64,000 nucleotides of DNA from HKCCE3408 sp038530555 (GTDB lineage Bacteria; Pseudomonadota; Alphaproteobacteria; Rhodobacterales; Rhodobacteraceae). The notes beneath the pieces are model-generated. The model searched no databases, was not told the DNA's origin, and saw only the letters and a program-made list of their open reading frames with translations. The stretch is taken from assembly GCA_038530555.1 (NCBI GenBank), contig JBCBCN010000002.1, forward strand, positions 186,001 through 250,000. Reading direction: 5' to 3'. The translations under genes and the position numbers were made by a program. Positions 17,701 through 26,306 of this stretch are shown here, piece by piece (within the stretch, counting starts at the first letter, position 1; every line of letters begins with the position of its first letter).

Positions 17701-18248
17701 CGCTTGCGCGATTTGCCCGTGCCAAAGGGTTTTTCCGGCGGCGTTTCGAACTGCACCGGAAGCGCGTCGAACAAACCCTGCTCGGCATCTGTCGCGCTAT
17801 AGCGCTGCATCCAAGCCAGAGGTTTGGCCATCTCACCGCCCGGCGCCCAAGCAAAGTAGCCCAGCGCGCCCGAGGCTGGGATCGGGTCGCAAGGGCGCGG
17901 ATCCTTCAGCCTGAGGCCCGCTTGCCCGCCAAACCAGGGCGATGTGCTTTCGGTGATGATTTCCACCACCTCGACGCTGCCGATGATCGCGCGCCGCGGC
18001 AGATCATCCGGGTGAGGGACAGACACACCATCCTGTTCCGTGCGCCAAAGCGCCCAATCGTATTCCACCCGGCGCATGCCCGACGCGGCGTGGAGCGCGA
18101 TGCGGCGGCAGACCATGCGCCCCGCGCGGATCGAGCCGAGCGAGCGGTTCTCGACATCTTTGCCTGCGTGCAAAATGGCCCAGGCCCAGGGTTGGCGCAC
18201 CGAAAGGGCGAGCTCTGGCAGCGCCTCGGGTTCCCCAGACACAGTCAC
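17697..18248 (-). CDS. ASCH-domain protein
   Basis: 183 aa. The signature LSVRQPWAWAILHAGKDVENRS near the N-terminus is the ASCH/PUA-like fold seen in putative RNA-binding or transcription-coactivator proteins. GSVEVVEIITES and GYFAWAP follow later in the fold. The start is read as GTG at 18248, because GTGA there overlaps the zapE stop and this coupling is common in the region; TTG at 18257 is the alternative. Some ASCH proteins hydrolyse N4-acetylcytidine, but those are much shorter, so I make no functional claim. Confidence 0.82.
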   Translation of the reverse strand: MTVSGEPEALPELALSVRQPWAWAILHAGKDVENRSLGSIRAGRMVCRRIALHAASGMRRVEYDWALWRTEQDGVSVPHPDDLPRRAIIGSVEVVEIITESTSPWFGGQAGLRLKDPRPCDPIPASGALGYFAWAPGGEMAKPLAWMQRYSATDAEQGLFDALPVQFETPPEKPFGTGKSRKR

Positions 18249-19318
18249 GTGCCCCAATCTGCCGCCTGCATCTCGCGCAAACGACTGGCTGAGCGCTCGA
18301 ACTCGAAGGCGCCAGTTCCGCTGACATAAAGCTCTTCCGGGATCGTGGCCGCCGACATGATCACGCGCGTTTTCGCCTCATAAAGCGCGTCGATCAGCGT
18401 GACGAAGCGCTTGGCTTCATTCGCGCGGGTGGGCCCAAGTTGCGGCACATGTTCAAGGATCAGAACCTTGACCTCCGCCACTAGGGCCAAATAATCCGCC
18501 GGGCCAAGGGGCTGTCCGCACAGATCGTCGAACGCCGCCCGCGCTTGCCCGGCCCAATAGCGCGGCAGGCGCACCTCGCGCCCTTTGACCTTGAGCGTCA
18601 GCGCTTCTTCCTGACCGCCGGTCAAGTCGCGCCAGATCATGTCAATCGCCGCGAGCGCCTGGGCGTCATCGGGCGTGAAGTACACCGCTTCGCCAGATAA
18701 GCGATCTTGCCGATAATCCTTGGCTGAGACCATCTCGACGATCTCGAGCTTGGAACTCAGCAAGTCGATGAAGGGCAGGAAAAGCTGTCGGTTGAGGCCG
18801 TCTTTGTAAAGCTCGCTCGGGTGACGGTTCGACGTCGTGACGATCTGCACCCCGGCGGCGAAAAGCTGTTCGAAAAGCCGCCCGACGATCATCGCATCGG
18901 CGATATCGGTGATCTGCATCTCATCGAAACACAGCAATTTCAGATCGCGGGTGACCCTGTCAGCAACGGGTTTGATCGCGTCCGACACACCGGTTTTGCG
19001 CACCTCGTGCAGCGCCGCCTGCACCTCTTGCATGAAGGCGTGGAAATGCACGCGCCGCTTTCGCGTGATGGGGCAATGAGCAAAGAACAGATCCATGACC
19101 ATGGACTTGCCGCGCCCGACACCGCCCCAGAGGTAGAGCCCCTGATGCTCAGGCAGCACCTCGGTGCGAAAGCGTGCGAAAAAGCCTTTGGGCTTTTCGG
19201 CCGACAAGCGCGCGCGATAACGCTCCATCTCGGCCAGGATCCCTCGCTGAACGGGATCGGCACGAAGGACACCTTCCGCGACGCGGGTATCGTAGATGGC
19301 TGTGAGCTCCTGACCCAT
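18245..19318 (-). CDS. zapE: Cell division protein ZapE (AFG1-like ATPase)
   Basis: 357 aa. Walker A is GGVGRGKSMVMD; Walker B is LLCFDEMQITDIADA; TTSNRHPSELYKDGLNR and the C-terminal RFVTLIDALYEAKTRVIMSA are typical of the AFG1/ZapE family. In E. coli ZapE associates with FtsZ under stress and low oxygen. The ATG at 19318 (MGQELTAIYDTRV) is chosen because the extra 41 residues from 19441 are not conserved and overlap the divergent transporter start. It is likely coupled to the downstream ASCH gene. Confidence 0.93.
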   Translation of the reverse strand: MGQELTAIYDTRVAEGVLRADPVQRGILAEMERYRARLSAEKPKGFFARFRTEVLPEHQGLYLWGGVGRGKSMVMDLFFAHCPITRKRRVHFHAFMQEVQAALHEVRKTGVSDAIKPVADRVTRDLKLLCFDEMQITDIADAMIVGRLFEQLFAAGVQIVTTSNRHPSELYKDGLNRQLFLPFIDLLSSKLEIVEMVSAKDYRQDRLSGEAVYFTPDDAQALAAIDMIWRDLTGGQEEALTLKVKGREVRLPRYWAGQARAAFDDLCGQPLGPADYLALVAEVKVLILEHVPQLGPTRANEAKRFVTLIDALYEAKTRVIMSAATIPEELYVSGTGAFEFERSASRLREMQAADWGT

Positions 19319-19432
19319 CCCGCTGGGATAGCGCGGCGCCCGGCCTGAGGAAATACCCGGCACCCTTGGCGATCTTTCAGCAACCGTGATCGCCGAGTGC
19401 AGATCTTCTGATTTGACGGCGCAGGTGCGCTG

Positions 19433-20704
19433 ATGCACCAAAGTTCCATGCAGACGGCGCCACCCTCGAGAATGCAGCTTGTCACGCCCGTTTTGATCGG
19501 CGGCGCGGTGATCTTGCTTTTGGCCAATATGATCCGCTCAAGCTTTGGCCTGTTCCAGATCCCCATCGCCGAGGATTTCGGCTGGCCCCGGTCTGACTTC
19601 AGCTTGGCGCTCGCCATCCAGGCCTTGGCCTGGGGGATCGGACAGCCGATCTTTGGCGCGATTGCGGAGCGGTTTGGCGACCGCAAAACCGTTCTGTTTG
19701 GAGTTTTCCTCTACGCAGCTGGTCTTGTGCTGTCGGCGCAAGCGACAAGTCCGCTCGGCCATCAGTTTCTAGAGTTTGTGATTGGTCTCGGGATCGCGGG
19801 CACAGGGTTTGGGCTGATCCTTGCGATGGTCGGGCGCGCCACCCCGGAAAAGCACCGCTCGATGGCACTGGCCTTGGCGACGGCCGCCGCCTCTGCGGGT
19901 CAGGTCTTCGGTCCACCTCTTGTCGAGGCGCTTTTGGCGCAAATGGCCTGGCCCGGCGTTTTCACCGCGATGGCCGCCTTGATCCTTTGCGGCGCGCTTG
20001 CCTTGCCGTTCATGCGCGCCCCGGCCATGGCGAGTTCTCAGGAGGTCGATGAAACCCTGACCGCGATCTTGGGCAAGGCCATCCGCGATCCCTCCTTCAC
20101 GCTGATCTTCATCGGCTTTTTCTCCTGCGGCTATCAGTTGGCCTTTATCGGGGCGCATTTCCCCGCGCTCATCACGGAGTTCTGCGGGCCCATTGCCCCG
20201 GGCTCCCTCATCCATTCGCTTGGCATCACGACGACGTCCGCCCTGGGCGGGATCGCCATTTCGGTCATTGGAGCGGCCAATATTGCCGGCACGCTCACCG
20301 CTGGTTGGCTGGGTCAGAGGTATTCGAAAAAGAACCTTCTGGCGCTGATCTATCTGGGGCGAACCATAGCGGCGGCATTGTTTATCACTCTGCCGATCAC
20401 ACCGCTTTCGGTGATCGTCTTCTCCGTCGTGATGGGCGCGCTTTGGCTGGCCACTGTGCCGCTCACCTCCGGCCTTGTCGGCCACATTTACGGCTATCGG
20501 TATATGGGCACGCTTTATGGGATCGTGTTCTTCAGCCATCAGCTTGGCGGGTTCATGGGGGCCTGGCTGGGTGGATGGATGTTCGATCTCTACGGCACCT
20601 ACACCGCCGTCTGGTGGATCGGCGTTGGCGTCGGTGCGCTCAGCGCGATTGTCCACCTGCCCGTGCGAGAGGTTCCCCTCGGGCAACGGGCCTTGGCGAC
20701 CTAA
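19433..20704 (+). CDS. MFS transporter, YbfB/OFA-like
   Basis: 423 aa with about twelve membrane segments. Features include IRSSFGLFQIPIAEDFGW in the first segment, the cytoplasmic loop ERFGDRKTV after helix 2 and GWLGQRYSKKNLL between helices 8 and 9. The sequence resembles MFS members close to monocarboxylate/oxalate carriers. Substrate not predictable. The ATG at 19433 has CAGGTG upstream; ATG at 19448 is an alternative. Divergent from zapE (115 bp) and convergent with the HAD gene, with stop codons overlapping by 4 bp. Confidence 0.88.
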   Translation: MHQSSMQTAPPSRMQLVTPVLIGGAVILLLANMIRSSFGLFQIPIAEDFGWPRSDFSLALAIQALAWGIGQPIFGAIAERFGDRKTVLFGVFLYAAGLVLSAQATSPLGHQFLEFVIGLGIAGTGFGLILAMVGRATPEKHRSMALALATAAASAGQVFGPPLVEALLAQMAWPGVFTAMAALILCGALALPFMRAPAMASSQEVDETLTAILGKAIRDPSFTLIFIGFFSCGYQLAFIGAHFPALITEFCGPIAPGSLIHSLGITTTSALGGIAISVIGAANIAGTLTAGWLGQRYSKKNLLALIYLGRTIAAALFITLPITPLSVIVFSVVMGALWLATVPLTSGLVGHIYGYRYMGTLYGIVFFSHQLGGFMGAWLGGWMFDLYGTYTAVWWIGVGVGALSAIVHLPVREVPLGQRALAT

Positions 20705-21321
20705 GCCGCCTCGGCCGCGCTCAGCAAACCCTCTTCGACCAGACGCTCCGCAAATCCGTCCGGGCCCGTGAACAGGTGCGTCTGCCAGCCTCGGTTGCGC
20801 GCGGTCTCGATATTTTCCGCACGATCGTCAGCGAATAAAAGGCTCGAAGCTGCGGTTTCGAGACGTTCTTCGACAATCTCGTAGATCGCAGGATCCGGCT
20901 TGGTGACGCGAAGCTGTCCCGAGACAAAGGACTGGTCGAACTCGGCAAGAAACGGGTGGCGGGTGGTGGCCAGGGCTAGCGTCGCCTCTCCAATATTCGA
21001 CAAGGCGTGGACCGGCACGCCTTTGCTCCGAAGCGCCCTCAGCAGCCGGACTGAGCGGTCGATGGACGGCCCGGCCAGCTCCAGCCAGCGGTCATGCCAG
21101 GCCTCGATCTCGGTCTGCCACGCCGGATAGTCTTCAGCCGTTTGATAGACCGTCTCACGAAAGTCTTCGCCTCGGTCGATCAGCTCATTCATGTGATGGA
21201 GATCGACCTCGGAGAACAGTGCCCGCCGACGCACCTCACCGATCTCGCGGTCGTAGAAGACCTCCGGCTGCCATTCGATCAGGACATTGCCGATGTCGAA
21301 GATGACCGCCTCAATTGCCAT
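20701..21321 (-). CDS. HAD-superfamily hydrolase
   Basis: 206 aa. Motif I is FDIGNVLIEW with the nucleophile Asp; motif II is HALSNIG; motif III is the Lys in VTKPDPAIYE; motif IV is LLFADDRAEN. A helical cap lies between motifs I and II. The FDxGNV form matches YihX-type sugar-phosphate phosphatases, but the substrate is a guess. The ATG at 21321 overlaps the fghA stop by one base (TGATG), so it is likely translated by coupling with fghA. Confidence 0.9.
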   Translation of the reverse strand: MAIEAVIFDIGNVLIEWQPEVFYDREIGEVRRRALFSEVDLHHMNELIDRGEDFRETVYQTAEDYPAWQTEIEAWHDRWLELAGPSIDRSVRLLRALRSKGVPVHALSNIGEATLALATTRHPFLAEFDQSFVSGQLRVTKPDPAIYEIVEERLETAASSLLFADDRAENIETARNRGWQTHLFTGPDGFAERLVEEGLLSAAEAA

Positions 21322-22157
21322 CAGCGTGCCCCGTAAAGCGCATCAGCGTGAAAGGCGACATGCTCTTCGATGAAGCTGGAGATGAAGAAATACGAGTGGT
21401 CATAGCCGGGCTGCAGCCGCAGGGCACCTTGCTGACGGCGCGCGGCCATCGCTTGAGCCAAATGCTCGGTGCCCAGCAAGTCGCTGAACTGATCCGCCGT
21501 GCCGGTGTCGATCAAAAGCGGCCCGTCAAAGCCGCGATCCTGCATCAACAGCGTCCCGTCATGGGCTTCCCAAAGCGCCGTGTCCTCGCCCAGATACGCG
21601 CTGAACTGCTTGCGGCCCCAATCGCTTTGCGTTGGATGGCAAATCGGTGCAAAGGCCGAGACCGAGGCGAACCGGTCAGGCAGATGCATGGCCAGCGTGA
21701 GGGCCCCGTGGCCGCCCATGGAATGCCCGGTGATGGCTTGCCTCGCGCTGTCGATGGGGAACTCAGCCGTCAAAAGATCGGTCAAATCGGCGCTGATATA
21801 GTCCCACATCTGGAAATGCTCGGACCAGGGCGCCTCAGTGGCGTTGACGTAGAAACCCGCCCCTTGCCCGAGGTCGAAGGCCGCGTCGTCTGGCACACTT
21901 TCCCCCCTGGGGGAGGTGTCGGGGAAGACCAGCGCGAGACCATGCTCCGCCGCCCAGCGCTGAGCACCGGCTTTGGTCATCGCATTCTCATGGGTGCAAG
22001 TCAGACCAGAGAGAAACCAAAGCACCGGCACCGAGCCGCTCGCCGCTTCTTCGGGCAGAAACAGGCCAAAAGTCATCGGGGTGGAGGTGGCCTCTGAGGC
22101 ATGGCGATAGACGCCTTGTACACCGCCAAAACAACGATTCTCCGAAAGCGTCTCCAT
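21321..22157 (-). CDS. fghA: S-formylglutathione hydrolase
   Basis: 278 aa, standard length. An esterase-D-type alpha/beta hydrolase with nucleophile Ser in GHSMGGHGAL; SGLTCTHENAMTKAGAQRW and the C-terminal YDHSYFFISSFIEEHV (catalytic His) are family hallmarks. It releases formate from S-formylglutathione, completing glutathione-dependent formaldehyde oxidation. No adhC/flhA-type dehydrogenase lies next to it. The ATG at 22157 (METLSENRCFGGVQGVY) fits the family start; the track upstream to 22229 is not conserved. Confidence 0.96.
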   Translation of the reverse strand: METLSENRCFGGVQGVYRHASEATSTPMTFGLFLPEEAASGSVPVLWFLSGLTCTHENAMTKAGAQRWAAEHGLALVFPDTSPRGESVPDDAAFDLGQGAGFYVNATEAPWSEHFQMWDYISADLTDLLTAEFPIDSARQAITGHSMGGHGALTLAMHLPDRFASVSAFAPICHPTQSDWGRKQFSAYLGEDTALWEAHDGTLLMQDRGFDGPLLIDTGTADQFSDLLGTEHLAQAMAARRQQGALRLQPGYDHSYFFISSFIEEHVAFHADALYGAR

Positions 22158-22225
22158 CGGGGCACCCCTTGACTGTTTCGGTATCGGTAGCCGGGTGCGC
22201 CGAATGCCGCAAGGCATGCAGCGTC

Positions 22226-23161
22226 TCAAACGGTCAGAGGCAGGACCCAGGCAATCACGGCCGAAACCGTCACGATTGAGAAGGCTGTCGAGACTAGTAT
22301 GGCCGCCGAGACGCGTTGCGGCGCTGTGCCATAATGTTGGGCGAGCATATAGACATTACCCGCCACAGGAAGCGATGCCGCGGCGATCATCACGGCCGCG
22401 TCGAAGGGCCGAACCTCAAAAATCAAAAGCGCTGCCGCCGCGACCGCCGCCGGGTGCAGAATGAGCTTGCATAGGGTCAACCAGCCCGCAACTGAGAGGC
22501 GCTCCGCCGTTTTGCCCGCAAGCGACGCACCGATCGCGAACAAAGCTCCCGGTGTCGCTGCCGCGCCTAGGATGCTGAGGAATTCATTTACCGGCTGAGG
22601 CACGGGAACTGATAGGGCCGAAACGGCAAGGCCTGCGGCCATCGCCATGATCATCGGGTTTTTTAGCAGACCCACAAAGATCTGCGCCAAGATCGCCCCG
22701 ATGCCGCCCGTCCCACGACCGCCGGTGATCATCGCGACGATCAGGGACGAAAAGACGATCAGATCCAGCGCTAGGACCAAAAGCACGGGGCCCGCCGCGG
22801 CCTCACCCAGAAGTACCACGAGCATGGGCACGCCCAGAAAGCCGGTATTGCCGATCACTGCACATTGCGCCTCGACCGCGCATTCATCCAACGGACGGCG
22901 GCGCAACCCTGCAACCGCGAGCGCTAGGATATAGATCGCGAAACAGCCCGCGAGATAGGCCCAGACGAAATCCCAGTAAAACACGTCGGCCAAAGACAGG
23001 TTGGCGGCGAAGCCGAATAGCATCGCGGACAGGGCGAAGTAGAAAACGAATTTGGTGAGATAGGCCGTCGCTTCTTCATTGAAAAAGCCGCTTCGGCCTG
23101 CGCCGTAGCCCAGGCCGATCAAGCCAAAAAAGGGCAGCGTTTTCAGAAATATCTCGAGCAT
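22226..23161 (-). CDS. AEC-family (auxin efflux carrier-like) transporter
   Basis: 311 aa with about ten membrane segments in two five-helix halves. The N-terminus KTLPFFGLIGLGYGAGRSGFF and mid-protein GNTGFLGVPML and KNPMIMAMAAGL match AEC/MdcF-type permeases, which export or import small organic anions. Substrate unknown. It lies 68 bp upstream of fghA on the same strand and may be co-transcribed. Confidence 0.88.
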   Translation of the reverse strand: MLEIFLKTLPFFGLIGLGYGAGRSGFFNEEATAYLTKFVFYFALSAMLFGFAANLSLADVFYWDFVWAYLAGCFAIYILALAVAGLRRRPLDECAVEAQCAVIGNTGFLGVPMLVVLLGEAAAGPVLLVLALDLIVFSSLIVAMITGGRGTGGIGAILAQIFVGLLKNPMIMAMAAGLAVSALSVPVPQPVNEFLSILGAAATPGALFAIGASLAGKTAERLSVAGWLTLCKLILHPAAVAAAALLIFEVRPFDAAVMIAAASLPVAGNVYMLAQHYGTAPQRVSAAILVSTAFSIVTVSAVIAWVLPLTV

Positions 23162-23230
23162 CTGAGATGGGTAGCCAATGGCCTGGATACTGTCCAGGTG
23201 GCGGCGGGGGCGCCCGGTTAATCAAGACGA

Positions 23231-23941
23231 TCAATCGCGTCGCTTCACCAGGGTTTGGTTGCTCTGACCGCGCTTCACCTCGAAAACCTTAAGCGCCTGG
23301 ATCAGATCAGAGAGCTTTTTCTGGCCGTAGCTGCGCGTGTCGAAGTCAGGATTTGCCGCTATGATAACTTGACCCAACTGCCCGAGATTGACCCAGTCGT
23401 CTTCGGTCTCGATGGACTCGAATGACTTCAGAACCAGCTTGCGCGCCTCCGTGAGGGCTTTGGCCTTGGGCGCCTTTTGGTCCGGCTGCTCCTGCGGCGC
23501 ATCTTCCCGAATATTTTCAACAAAGATGAACCGCTTGCAGGCCTTGCGAAACGCGTCCGGCGTTTTCTGCTGTCCGATCCCGTAGACGTCCAGGCCGTGC
23601 TCTCGGATCCGGCTGGCCAGGCGCGTGAAATCACTGTCCGAGCTAACCAGGACAAAGCCGTCGAACCGCCCCGAGTGCAGCAGGTCCATCGCGTCTATCA
23701 CCAGAGCGATATCCGACGCATTCTTACCCACGGTATTGGCGGGCTGATGGTGCGGAACAATCCCAAATTCGGCTTGGATCTTGGACCAGCCCTTCATGTG
23801 GTTGGAGGAGAAATCGCCATAGATCCGGCGCACACTCGCCTCGCCGAAACGCGCGATCTCTTTAAAGATGTGCTCCGCGTCCTGATAGCTGGCATTGTCG
23901 GCGTCGATCAGGACCGCCAGAAGAGGGTTATCGCTTGCCAT
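23231..23941 (-). CDS. NYN-domain protein with C-terminal OST-HTH/LOTUS-like domain
   Basis: 236 aa. The PIN-like NYN nuclease fold carries acidic positions LIDADNAS, ASDIALVIDAMDLL and VSSDSDFTRLA, the usual Asp set of the LabA/MARF1-like group. Residues ~165-236 (ARKLVLKSFESIE...LGQLGQVIIAANPDF...KKLSDLIQALKVFEV) resemble an OST-HTH/LOTUS module that binds RNA. A role in RNA turnover is the family expectation, not proven here. The next gene (GNAT) lies 15 bp upstream on the same strand. Confidence 0.88.
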   Translation of the reverse strand: MASDNPLLAVLIDADNASYQDAEHIFKEIARFGEASVRRIYGDFSSNHMKGWSKIQAEFGIVPHHQPANTVGKNASDIALVIDAMDLLHSGRFDGFVLVSSDSDFTRLASRIREHGLDVYGIGQQKTPDAFRKACKRFIFVENIREDAPQEQPDQKAPKAKALTEARKLVLKSFESIETEDDWVNLGQLGQVIIAANPDFDTRSYGQKKLSDLIQALKVFEVKRGQSNQTLVKRRD

Positions 23942-23956
23942 CTGTCGTCTCCCTTT

Positions 23957-24457
23957 TCATTCGGCAGGTTGCAGATCGCGCCACATGATCAGCGCGTCCA
24001 CATAGCCAAGGCTTGGATGCCGAAAGGCGCCGGGCAGGCGGCCGATCGTGGAGAACCCCGCCTTTTGCCATGTATCGATGGCCCGGCTGTTGCTCTCGAC
24101 GACGAAATTGTACTGCATCGCCCGAAAGCCGAGCTGAGGCGCGAGTTCAAGGGAATGGGCGAGCATGGCCCGCGCCACACCGCGCCCTTGGGCCTGCTGC
24201 GCGGTAACATAGCCGCAATTGCAAACATGCGCCCCGCCGCCCTGTTGATTGGGCGTGATGTAGTAGGTTCCCAAGATATCATCCCCGTCAACGGCCACGA
24301 AAACCTGACGCTCGGGCGCCGCCCAATAGGAAAGAGCCGCCTCGCGAGAGATATCCGAAGGGACGGTATAGGTGTCGCCCGCGCGAAACACCGGCTCAAG
24401 CACCGACCAGATTGCCGGAGCATCCGCCGCTGTGGCGCGGCGGATCTCAAGGCTCAT
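23957..24457 (-). CDS. GNAT-family N-acetyltransferase
   Basis: 166 aa. Starts MSLEIRRATAADAPAIWSVL, the typical GNAT beginning. The acetyl-CoA loop QQAQGRGVARAML and NSRAIDTWQKAGFSTIGRLPGAF complete the fold. Substrate unknown. The start overlaps the clpP stop by 4 bp (ATGA), so translation is probably coupled to clpP. Confidence 0.9.
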   Translation of the reverse strand: MSLEIRRATAADAPAIWSVLEPVFRAGDTYTVPSDISREAALSYWAAPERQVFVAVDGDDILGTYYITPNQQGGGAHVCNCGYVTAQQAQGRGVARAMLAHSLELAPQLGFRAMQYNFVVESNSRAIDTWQKAGFSTIGRLPGAFRHPSLGYVDALIMWRDLQPAE

Positions 24458-25062
24458 TTCAAATCGTCGACTGACGCGATCACTTTGCCCAGCAGGCCAT
24501 AGTCCAGCGCTTCATCGGTCGTCAGCCAGAAATCCCGGGCCGTGTCTTCAGCAATCTTCTCGGGCGTCTGGCCAGTCGCCTCGGCAAAGAGCTTTTCGAA
24601 GCGCTCGCGCATGATGCGGATTTGCTCGGCCTGAATTTGGATATCGGTGACTTGACCACCGACACCACCGGAAGGCTGATGCAGCAAAAAGCGCGTGTTT
24701 GGCAGGCAATAGCGGTCTTCCTTGTCCGCCGCGACGAAGATCAAAGCCCCCGCAGACGCGACCCAACCCGACCCGATGCAGCGAACACGCGGGCGGATGA
24801 ATTTGATCACGTCATGGACCATGTCACCGGATTCGACATGCCCGCCCGGCGAAGAGATGTAGACGTTGATCGGGTCGTCATTTTCTTCGGCCAGGGCAAG
24901 CAGATGGGTGACCGCTTGGCGCGCAGATTTATCGTCGATCCCGCCCGTAATCAGCACCGAGCGTGACTTGAAGAAAAGCTGACCAACCTGGCCGCCGGGC
25001 TCTTTCTCGCCCTTCTCATCTTTCTGATCATCAAGCATCGTGGGGAGAAATTCGGACTGCAT
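24454..25062 (-). CDS. clpP: ClpP-family serine protease subunit (atypical paralogue)
   Basis: 202 aa. The ClpP fold is clear (VYISSPGGHVESGDMVHDVIKFI) and the triad can be placed at S103 (WVASAGA), H128 (LLHQPSGG) and D177 (ARDFWLTTDEA). The Ser context is GWVASAGA rather than the usual GQAASMGA, and the N-terminus has a charged acidic stretch (DDQKDEKGEKEPGG) before the fold. This suits a second, non-housekeeping ClpP; the main clpPX locus is not in the window and no Clp ATPase is adjacent. ATG at 25062 has GAGG six bases upstream. First gene of the clpP-GNAT-NYN run. Confidence 0.93.
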   Translation of the reverse strand: MQSEFLPTMLDDQKDEKGEKEPGGQVGQLFFKSRSVLITGGIDDKSARQAVTHLLALAEENDDPINVYISSPGGHVESGDMVHDVIKFIRPRVRCIGSGWVASAGALIFVAADKEDRYCLPNTRFLLHQPSGGVGGQVTDIQIQAEQIRIMRERFEKLFAEATGQTPEKIAEDTARDFWLTTDEALDYGLLGKVIASVDDLK

Positions 25063-25180
25063 GGAATACCTCATTGTTAGGCGCTGGGTCATGCGCGGGG
25101 TCAGGCGCAGGACCGCTGCTGGGATAGGTCAGGTCTTTTTCGCCGAGGTCAATGGCCTGCGACAGAATTAAGATTGGGAC

Positions 25181-25429
25181 TCAAGGCGGCAAGAATGACC
25201 CAGAGCAAACTCGGTAAAGAGCGAACCAGGTTCCGAAGGGCACCGTGAACACCACGATCAAAAAGGCCGTCACTGCGGGACTCGTCTCGTAACGCTTGAG
25301 ACCGATCAGCACCAACAGCGCGTCTTTCACCGGCAGGCGTTCGCGCCAGGCGACAAAGAGCGTCAGCAAAATCACCCCGATCACGAACATCGCGGCTGGG
25401 ATCGGCATGGCTTGTTCAGGACATCCCAT
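25181..25429 (-). CDS. Possible small two-span membrane protein
   Basis: 82 aa from ATG at 25429, or 75 aa from ATG at 25408. Two hydrophobic segments (PAAMFVIGVILLTLFVAW and AFLIVVFTVPFGTWFALY) flank a basic loop (RERLPVKDALLVLIGLKRYE). The composition is that of a real membrane protein, but neither start has a good Shine-Dalgarno sequence and I recognise no family. Confidence 0.4.
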   Translation of the reverse strand: MGCPEQAMPIPAAMFVIGVILLTLFVAWRERLPVKDALLVLIGLKRYETSPAVTAFLIVVFTVPFGTWFALYRVCSGSFLPP

Positions 25430-25730
25430 AGCTGCTTACATCCGTGCCGAGGTTTGCGGCGTGGGACGGGTTTGCTGCGGGCGCGGCATCTTCATCTCGG
25501 CATTTTCCGTTGTCTGAACTCCTGCCCTGTCAAAATAGCCTCTAATCGGTTTGGGCCAACCTCAGACCGAACGCCGTCGCTTCTTGGGTCGCTTCTTGGC
25601 TTGCGCGTCGCGGGCTATGCGCCTATGTAGCATTCAACAGCGGCGCGCTCGGGTCCAAACCGAACTGCACCACCGGATTTTCTAGCGGGCCGCGGGCCCG
25701 TTTTTTATTGGAAGGTTCGGCACAGCGCTC
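25430..25730. other. Leader/intergenic region upstream of rimP
   Basis: About 300 bp without a convincing gene between the small leftward frame and rimP. I checked around 25600-25680 for a tRNA because of a CACCA-like end, and found no cloverleaf. The only structure I support is the terminator-like hairpin at 25686-25706. The promoter of the rimP-nusA-infB operon should lie here. Confidence 0.5.
25686..25706 (+). terminator. Terminator-like hairpin just before rimP (possible attenuator)
   Basis: CGGGCC-GCG-GGCCCG (25686-25700) forms a 6-bp GC stem directly followed by six T. This is the form of an intrinsic terminator. It lies 24 bp before the rimP start and there is no rightward gene upstream for more than 4 kb, so it may attenuate the operon's own leader transcript. 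Confidence 0.6.
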
Positions 25731-26303
25731 ATGTCCGATTTAATCGCCAAAACCTCGATTGACCGTCGCCTGGCGGAGATCATTACGCCCTCGATTGAGG
25801 CAATGGGGTTCGAATTGGTGCGCGTGCGGGTCATGGGCGGCAAGACCAAGACGCTGCAGATCATGGCGGAGCGGCCCGAAGGGGGCATCGATGTCGATGA
25901 ATGCGCCGAGATCTCGACTGCCGTCAGCGCGCTTTTGGACGTCGAGGACCCGCTCGAGGACGCCTACACGCTCGAGGTCTCGAGCCCGGGTATCGACCGC
26001 CCGCTGACCCGGCTCAAGGACTTCGACACGTTCGAAGGCTATGAGGTCAAGCTTGAGACGGCCGAGATGATCGATGGCCGCCGCCGCTTCAAGGGCGTGT
26101 TGGCCGGGGTGGAGGGCCAAGAGGTCCTTCTCAACGTCGAGGAGGGCACGATTGGTTTGAGTTTCGAGTGGCTCAGCGATGCCAAGCTGACACTGACTGA
26201 TGAACTGATCGCCGAAATGCTGCGCCAGCGCAAAGCCGCTGGCACCCTGAAGACATCCGACACAGAGCTACACCAGACAGAGACAAACGGGGCGGAGGAT
26301 TAA
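25731..26303 (+). CDS. rimP: Ribosome maturation factor RimP
   Basis: 190 aa. RimP assists 30S subunit maturation in the cytoplasm. Recognisable features are EIITPSIEAMGFELVRVRV, DVDECAEISTAVSALLDVEDPL and LEVSSPGIDRPL, with a C-terminal SH3-like half. The last ~25 residues (LKTSDTELHQTETNGAED) form a polar tail. First gene of rimP-nusA-ylxR-infB; nusA starts 3 bp after the stop. Confidence 0.97.
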   Translation: MSDLIAKTSIDRRLAEIITPSIEAMGFELVRVRVMGGKTKTLQIMAERPEGGIDVDECAEISTAVSALLDVEDPLEDAYTLEVSSPGIDRPLTRLKDFDTFEGYEVKLETAEMIDGRRRFKGVLAGVEGQEVLLNVEEGTIGLSFEWLSDAKLTLTDELIAEMLRQRKAAGTLKTSDTELHQTETNGAED

Positions 26304-26306
26304 ACC

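Noticed and set aside
25600..25680. Possible tRNA with a CACCA-like 3' end and TCGG/CCGA stem before rimP
   Set aside because: No TTCRANY loop, no D-arm and no 7-bp acceptor pairing can be drawn; not a tRNA.
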